DNA from: Crocinitomicaceae bacterium
Lineage (GTDB): Bacteria; Bacteroidota; Bacteroidia; Flavobacteriales_D; Crocinitomicaceae
Assembly: GCA_003512365.1 (NCBI GenBank)
Contig: DORI01000138.1
Coordinates: 1 to 6,872, forward strand
Length of the DNA: 6,872 nt
Direction of reading: 5' to 3'
The notes below the pieces were generated by a model that was not told where the DNA came from, made no database searches, and worked only from the letters and a program-made list of their open reading frames with translations. The position numbers and the translations under genes are program-made. Below, one piece after another: positions 1-4,297 of this stretch (position 1 is its first letter; each line of letters opens with the position of its first letter).

Positions 1-654
1 AAACTGGCTTTCGATTACTTCATCTGTGGGTATTTCAAGTTCGCCTTTTGAAACTAATTTTTTTAATAATGTCTTTTCTTCAACGGTTAAACAATAGGCG
101 GAAACGTGATTAATTGGTAGCTGGGTTATTTCCCTCAAGGTCGTTTCCCACTGTTCAAGAGTTAAATCCGGCAAACCATAAATTACATCAGCATTTATGC
201 GATCAAAACCTTTTTCTGCAGCCAAGTGAATCACGTCAATTCCATTTTGAACGGCATGAGAACGATTCATCCAAAGCAGATCCTCTTCTTTTAGTGATTG
301 TATTCCGATTGACAAACGGTTTATTCCAATTGCTTTCCAACTTTCTAACTTGTCGTTAGTTACATCTTCTGGATTAACTTCAAAGGTAATCTCGTCAATT
401 AAAGAGGTGTTATAATTTTTAAACACCTCATTTAGAAGGAATTCAAGTTCATCGTTGTTGAGAACGCTAGGTGTTCCGCCGCCGAAATAGATTGTGTTAA
501 TTGGTTCGGTAAGCTCTGATTTTCTAAAAGAAATTTCTTCCCCAATTTTTGCAATCAATTTTCCCCGATACTTCTCAAAGGAAGTAGAGAAATGAAAATC
601 ACAGTACGAACATCTTTTCCGACAAAAAGGAATGTGTAAGTATATTCCGGCCAC
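1..654 (-). CDS. hemW: HemW heme chaperone, radical SAM protein (N-terminal 218 residues, cut by window edge)
   Basis: HemW is a cytoplasmic radical-SAM-family protein related to oxygen-independent coproporphyrinogen III oxidase (HemN). Characterised members bind heme and deliver it to target proteins rather than oxidise coproporphyrinogen. The visible part holds the [4Fe-4S] motif CRKRCSYCDF at residues 11-20. The Phe after the third Cys, where HemN has a fourth Cys, points to HemW. Also visible are the SAM-binding GGGTPS (58-63), SIGIQS (about 115-120), NADVIYGLPDLT (about 154-165) and HVSAYCLTVEE (183-193), all in family order. The family is usually about 375-380 residues, so roughly 160 C-terminal residues lie beyond the left edge. 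The start is inferred as GTG at 654-652, giving (M)AGIYLHIPFC, the usual N-terminus; an in-frame TAG at 663-661 excludes an earlier start except the non-standard ATT at 657. That TAG is the stop of the upstream protease gene, so hemW probably shares its transcript. No clear Shine-Dalgarno is seen. Bacteroidota are often annotated with several HemN/HemW paralogs, but the motif favours HemW. Confidence 0.93.
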   Translation of the reverse strand, partial: MAGIYLHIPFCRKRCSYCDFHFSTSFEKYRGKLIAKIGEEISFRKSELTEPINTIYFGGGTPSVLNNDELEFLLNEVFKNYNTSLIDEITFEVNPEDVTNDKLESWKAIGINRLSIGIQSLKEEDLLWMNRSHAVQNGIDVIHLAAEKGFDRINADVIYGLPDLTLEQWETTLREITQLPINHVSAYCLTVEEKTLLKKLVSKGELEIPTDEVIESQF

Positions 655-660
655 AATTGG

Positions 661-2925
661 CTATCTCGTTTTGATAAACTTCACAAGTTTACGTTGGTTT
701 TCGCTAATAATTTCAACAAAGTAAACTCCCTGTCCCAATGAAGATACGTCCAATTCGGTGGTGTTGGTATAGCAAGGCTTTCCGAATAAAAATTGTCCGG
801 AAGTACTTAATACATTTACTTGTGATGCAGAACTAACAGCTGTATAAACATTCAATAAGCCTTCAGAAAGAGGATTAGGGAACAAAACAGCCTCTGTAGT
901 TACTATGTGTGTAATACTTGAAGCACCAATACAAAATTGCAAACTCGTTTGATCACCGAAATCAGCGTTAGCTTCTGCAATAGCAGCTAAAGTATCTCCC
1001 TGAAAAACAATCGAGACGCTTCCATCCTGACCGCACCAAAACCCACCTAACAAGCCATCGCCATAGGAATCCATGATAACGTAAGTATAGCAACCGTCAT
1101 TCAAACACCAAGGCTCAGTAATCAAACCTGGAGCATCGTCTGGGTATCCACTACCAAAATAAACAGCGTTTGCATTTTGATCTTGCAACTCCCAGCTAGT
1201 TTCAGAACCGTAACAATCAAGCGTTAAATTAAGATTAACTGTTTGTCCACCAATTACAACGTTGAATGAAGAGCTAACGTTGTTGTTATTAGTGTTTTCG
1301 TCTGTTTGTCCAACATTCGGGTTTGAAACGTTCGCTCCAAATGTATGGGCACCTGCTGAAAGGGAGGCGGTAGGTAACGTTACTACGGTAGATTGCCATT
1401 GAGGCAGATTTCCCGTCCAATTGAATGTTTGGTTGAGGTTTCCGTCAAATCCGTAAGAAATAGTAGCACTTGTTAGTGTTTGTTGACCATTATTTTGAAT
1501 AGAAACAACTGGAGTTACCTCAGCACTACAAAATGTTCCAGAAACACCTTGAGGATTTGCAATTCCGGCATCTACTTGCACTGGTGTTGCATTAGATGGG
1601 TCGTAGCCGTCAATAAATTCAGCTCCTGAGTTATTTGGATCAAGCCAGAATTTCAATTGATTTGTGCTGTTGGAATTTGCCGGTTCCCATGAATTGTGAA
1701 CTCGTCCATAATAATCGGGAGAACTTAGGTTTGTACATGACGCCCCTCCTCCCCATAGCTGCCCAATAATTCTATGGTTTTGATCAAAAAGAGGAGAACC
1801 GGAAGACCCCCCTTCTGTTGTGGTATTGCGATCCCATTCTACCGTCCACGTTGAGTTTGCCTCAGTAGAACCCATGCCTTGACTTGCAACAGCCGCTGCG
1901 TCGTCAAACGATATTTTCTTTATATCACCTGCCGGATGATGAATTGAGACGGAAGATGTTGGAGCAGCATCCCCGTTGTTCCAACCTGCAAAATATGGAT
2001 TGTAACTTAATGGAACTGTATTTCCTTGCAATCCGCCCGTAATTTCAACTAAACAAAAATCTGAAGGAGTTCTTCTCGATCTTAATACTGCGCCACTTAA
2101 GGATTGAAAAGTTGGAGAACTTACCGGGTTTGCACAATCAGCTGCTTGCCAATTGAAACGAAAAATCCAGTTTGTTGGATCTGAGTAACAATGGTTGGCA
2201 GTCAATACGTATGGTTTCCCATCGTTTAGCGTATTATTGATTAATGCTCCAGAACAAAAACCATTACTTCCAGAAACAAGCATAACTGCACTGTTTCGCT
2301 CTTGTTGCCACGGAAGACCATCAGCACAGTTTACGTTCATGTTACAAGCACCGGAACTACCAAATGCTTTCTCTGAAAATTCCGAGGCTGTTCTGTATCC
2401 ATGAGTTACCCTAGAAATATTAAGATGTCCGACAGCATTGTTTTTTGGCACATAATATTCAACAATTACACGAGAACCAGGAACCAATTCAGTTCCTAAA
2501 ACTCCTTGATAGGTGTGTTTTTCCGTGAATTTACCTAGAATAAAATCTTTTGCTGGGTTGTAAACATAAAGAGCATTACCTTCCGGTATGCTTAAGTTTG
2601 TAAACGTTAAGTTTATGGTGAGCGCGTTTTTACAGGCAATTTCTACTAACCATACCTTATCTCCGCTCGCTAATTCATGCCAACTTCCTGAGTTGTTCAA
2701 GTCAAGCTGGGTGTCATTATTGTACCCGAACCGCCAAGGTGCCGACCCTGTATTGTCTGTTAATGCATCTTCAGCGCGCAACGAAGCGATATTTGGCTCA
2801 TTAAAAAAAACCGTTTTTGTTGGCGTGATTTTCTGCTTGGGCGCAAAAGGTTTTCCTCTGTCTCCTTGTTGTGAAAACGAGTAAAAAGAGGAACAAACTA
2901 AAAATAGTAAGGAGATTTTTTTCAT
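661..2925 (-). CDS. Secreted lysyl endopeptidase-like serine protease with T9SS type A sorting domain
   Basis: This 754-residue protein is a predicted extracellular or cell-surface trypsin-fold protease (S1-like, Achromobacter protease I type). Order of parts: signal peptide 1-18 (MKKISLLFLVCSSFYSFS); propeptide about 19-188, with the W-R-F-G and ALYVYNP patterns common in Bacteroidota secreted proteases; catalytic domain about 189-443; CARDB-like beta domain about 451-557; a DCYGSETSWEL/DSYGDG domain about 559-666; T9SS sorting domain about 678-754 (FPNP 682-685, GVYFVEI 733-739, KLVKFIK near the end). Catalytic residues by motif: His245 (TANHC), Asp289 (SDFC), Ser375 (GGSSGSP). Six Cys (194, 200, 224, 246, 264, 397) match the three disulfides of Achromobacter protease I, and Asp404 (PDYYGRV) matches its lysine-specificity Asp. 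The ATG at 2925 was chosen because the signal peptide starts there; a frame open up to 2997 would add 24 non-signal residues overlapping the upstream gene. The start lies one base after that gene's stop (TAA-C-ATG). Lysine specificity is an inference: two other pocket residues differ. Confidence 0.9.
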   Translation of the reverse strand: MKKISLLFLVCSSFYSFSQQGDRGKPFAPKQKITPTKTVFFNEPNIASLRAEDALTDNTGSAPWRFGYNNDTQLDLNNSGSWHELASGDKVWLVEIACKNALTINLTFTNLSIPEGNALYVYNPAKDFILGKFTEKHTYQGVLGTELVPGSRVIVEYYVPKNNAVGHLNISRVTHGYRTASEFSEKAFGSSGACNMNVNCADGLPWQQERNSAVMLVSGSNGFCSGALINNTLNDGKPYVLTANHCYSDPTNWIFRFNWQAADCANPVSSPTFQSLSGAVLRSRRTPSDFCLVEITGGLQGNTVPLSYNPYFAGWNNGDAAPTSSVSIHHPAGDIKKISFDDAAAVASQGMGSTEANSTWTVEWDRNTTTEGGSSGSPLFDQNHRIIGQLWGGGASCTNLSSPDYYGRVHNSWEPANSNSTNQLKFWLDPNNSGAEFIDGYDPSNATPVQVDAGIANPQGVSGTFCSAEVTPVVSIQNNGQQTLTSATISYGFDGNLNQTFNWTGNLPQWQSTVVTLPTASLSAGAHTFGANVSNPNVGQTDENTNNNNVSSSFNVVIGGQTVNLNLTLDCYGSETSWELQDQNANAVYFGSGYPDDAPGLITEPWCLNDGCYTYVIMDSYGDGLLGGFWCGQDGSVSIVFQGDTLAAIAEANADFGDQTSLQFCIGASSITHIVTTEAVLFPNPLSEGLLNVYTAVSSASQVNVLSTSGQFLFGKPCYTNTTELDVSSLGQGVYFVEIISENQRKLVKFIKTR

Positions 2926-2926
2926 G

Positions 2927-3565
2927 TTAATCTTTTTTAATTCTTTTAATACTACAACCGACAGGTGCGGTTTTGTTTGGTTTACATTTTTTTCCATTTG
3001 CTTGTGCTTGCATAGCCATTGATAAATATGGAATTTCTTTTTTTCGTTTACTGTCAGCGATATTATCTATTGATCCCATGTAAACAAGGCGCATTTCTTT
3101 ATTGAAATAATAAATGTGTGGCGTAGTTTTAGCTGAAAAAAGATCGGCCATTTTGCTATTTTTATCAAGTAAATATGGCATCGAATAATTTTGTTCGTTT
3201 GCTCGTTTTTTCATCTCATCAAATGAATCAGCTCCGTTTCTTTTACCTTCGTTTGAGTTCACAAGAACTAACCCGACATTGTATTTCAACGCTTGATCAT
3301 AAAGGGCGTTGTATTGTTTTTCCCATCCCGGAAAGTCAGGCGTTCCAACCACAAAAGGACAGCTATTACAGCTAAAAATTACAATCAGTCCATTTTCTCT
3401 TTTAGCTTGGTTAAGTGTTAGGTCTCCGCCTTGAGTGTTTTGCAAAGGTTCATCAGCCATAGGCGCGCTACCATCGATTGAAAGCAATACAGGTTTTGTG
3501 TTACCTTGACAAAAAGCGTTCAAGGTTGAAATAAAAAGAACGATAAGAAGAATTAGATTTTTCAT
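2927..3565 (-). CDS. Secreted thioredoxin-fold (AhpC/TSA, peroxiredoxin-like) protein with CxxC motif
   Basis: A 212-residue exported protein of the redoxin family, close to the peroxiredoxin-like group with a CNxCP motif. Residues 1-19 form a signal peptide (MKNLILLIVLFISTLNAFC), and the -1 Phe makes a lipoprotein cleavage at Cys19 unlikely. The thioredoxin-fold active site is SCNSCPFV with Cys66 and Cys69. The usual cis-Pro appears as Pro149 in TTPHIYYF, and the C-terminus carries the family's GCSIK motif (Cys204), with another Cys at 194. Family knowledge supports thiol-disulfide exchange or peroxide reduction, but the exact reaction is not established for this group, so no gene symbol is given. 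It should act in the periplasm. It is the first gene of the minus-strand cluster, and its TAA is separated by one base from the ATG of the secreted protease, so the two are surely cotranscribed and probably translationally coupled. No Shine-Dalgarno is visible before ATG 3565, as is normal in this phylum. Confidence 0.87.
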   Translation of the reverse strand: MKNLILLIVLFISTLNAFCQGNTKPVLLSIDGSAPMADEPLQNTQGGDLTLNQAKRENGLIVIFSCNSCPFVVGTPDFPGWEKQYNALYDQALKYNVGLVLVNSNEGKRNGADSFDEMKKRANEQNYSMPYLLDKNSKMADLFSAKTTPHIYYFNKEMRLVYMGSIDNIADSKRKKEIPYLSMAMQAQANGKKCKPNKTAPVGCSIKRIKKD

Positions 3566-3585
3566 GGTTTTTGGTTAATATGGGA

Positions 3586-3616
3586 TAAAAATACAACGAA
3601 AATTCAGGATTACAAT
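3586..3616 (-). promoter_or_regulatory. Candidate Bacteroidota promoter for the redoxin-protease-hemW cluster
   Basis: On the minus strand, TTG (3615-3613) lies 19 bases before TATTTTTA (3593-3586). This resembles the Bacteroidota sigma-factor consensus (-33 TTG or TTTG, about 19 bases, -7 TAnnTTTG), with the last -7 base mismatched. Transcription would begin near 3580, leaving a leader of roughly 15 bases before ATG 3565. The region is AT-rich and such matches occur by chance, so this is a candidate only. Confidence 0.33.
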
Positions 3617-3650
3617 AAAGAAGAAACAAATCAACTTCGTTTAGGTTTCT

Positions 3651-3658
3651 TATATTTG
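3651..3658 (+). promoter_or_regulatory. Candidate -7 box (TATATTTG) upstream of udk
   Basis: TATATTTG is an exact match to the Bacteroidota -7 consensus TAnnTTTG and sits 12 bases before ATG 3671. No TTG or TTTG is found at the expected distance of about 19-23 bases upstream, so only half of the promoter is supported. If it is used, transcription would start only about 5-8 bases before the ATG, giving an almost leaderless mRNA. The box also overlaps the TTG at 3656, which argues against that TTG being the translation start. Confidence 0.4.
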
Positions 3659-3670
3659 CTTAATTACCTT

Positions 3671-4294
3671 ATGTATACTTTAGAAAAACCCTTGGTTATA
3701 GGAATATGTGGTGGTAGCGGTTCAGGAAAGACAACGCTTCTAAGAAGACTGTCAGAACAGTTTTCCACTTACCACCCTTCCGTTTTTTCAATGGACAATT
3801 ATTACCGTCCAATTGAGGAACAGATGAAAGACGAAAATGATGTGGTAAATTTTGATCTTCCAACAGCATTGCACAGCGAAACATTAATTAAGGATTTAAA
3901 AAATTTGGTGAGTGGACAGGAAATAGTGGTTAAGGAGTATTTTTTTAATGCCCCACCCGACAAAAACGTCCTATTGACCATTCGCCCGAGTAAAGTAATA
4001 ATTGTGGAGGGCCTGTTTTTATTTCATTTTTGCGAAATACCGCCGCTATTAAACATGTCAATATTTGTTGAAGTAGACCATGTTGTGCAATTAGATAGAA
4101 GATTGTATAGAGACCAAGAGACGAGAGGATATCGTAGAGAGGATATTTTATACCAATGGAACAATCATGTGCTGCCTTGCTATGATAAATACATTGCGCC
4201 GTATAGAAACGATGCGGATTTTATTTTTCAAAATGACCATCGCTCTGAAGACGAATTTGTGAGATTGAAAGAAAATTTAAAATCTTTCTTTTGA
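3671..4294 (+). CDS. udk: Uridine kinase
   Basis: Uridine kinase phosphorylates uridine (and usually cytidine) to the monophosphate with ATP or GTP in the cytoplasmic pyrimidine salvage pathway. The 207-residue product has the Walker A loop GGSGSGKT at 14-21, the catalytic Asp42 in SMDNYYRP (40-47), the NFDLPTAL segment that matches the NFDxPxA region of the family, the EGLFLF strand in the middle, and a lid-like RRLYRDQETRGY that supplies phosphate-binding arginines. Length is normal for bacterial Udk (about 200-215). The ATG at 3671 gives MYTLEKPLVIGICGG, a typical N-terminus; an in-frame TTG at 3656 would add five residues but overlaps the candidate -7 box. The gene is transcribed away from the redoxin-protease-hemW cluster across a gap of about 105 bp. 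Its TGA overlaps the ATG of the downstream membrane protein, implying cotranscription. The related phosphoribulokinase/pantothenate kinase family shares the fold but fits these motifs less well. Confidence 0.93.
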   Translation: MYTLEKPLVIGICGGSGSGKTTLLRRLSEQFSTYHPSVFSMDNYYRPIEEQMKDENDVVNFDLPTALHSETLIKDLKNLVSGQEIVVKEYFFNAPPDKNVLLTIRPSKVIIVEGLFLFHFCEIPPLLNMSIFVEVDHVVQLDRRLYRDQETRGYRREDILYQWNNHVLPCYDKYIAPYRNDADFIFQNDHRSEDEFVRLKENLKSFF

Positions 4295-4297
4295 TGA
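4292..4297 (+). other. TGATGA stop/start overlap joining udk to the membrane sensor gene
   Basis: The udk stop TGA (4292-4294) and the next ATG (4294-4296) share the A at 4294, in the classic ATGA arrangement of translational coupling. This decides the start of the downstream gene: its frame opens exactly here with a short basic N-terminus followed by a membrane segment, and no terminator or promoter lies between the two genes. Confidence 0.85.

Noticed and set aside
114..359. Plus-strand open frame of 81 codons opposite hemW
   Set aside because: The opposite strand carries conserved HemW motifs through the whole stretch, so this frame is a shadow.
1261..1310. Asn-rich stretch (TDENTNNNN) in the protease, considered as a tandem repeat
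   Set aside because: It is a short low-complexity linker at the end of the CARDB-like domain, with no regular DNA repeat unit.
2195..2884. Plus-strand open frames of 69 and 98 codons opposite the protease gene
   Set aside because: They are antisense to a gene with clear catalytic motifs, and their products match nothing I recognise.
2926..2997. A longer N-terminus for the protease starting at 2997
   Set aside because: The extra 24 residues overlap the end of the redoxin gene and would bury the signal peptide. The ATG at 2925 begins a typical MKK signal sequence one base after the redoxin stop.
3656..3670. TTG at 3656 as the udk start
   Set aside because: It overlaps the candidate -7 box and adds five residues not typical of the family; ATG 3671 gives a standard Udk N-terminus.
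3566..3670. Search for an RNA gene, riboswitch or terminator in the divergent intergenic region
   Set aside because: The gap is only 105 bp and AT-rich. I saw no stable hairpin followed by a U-run and no recognisable riboswitch core.
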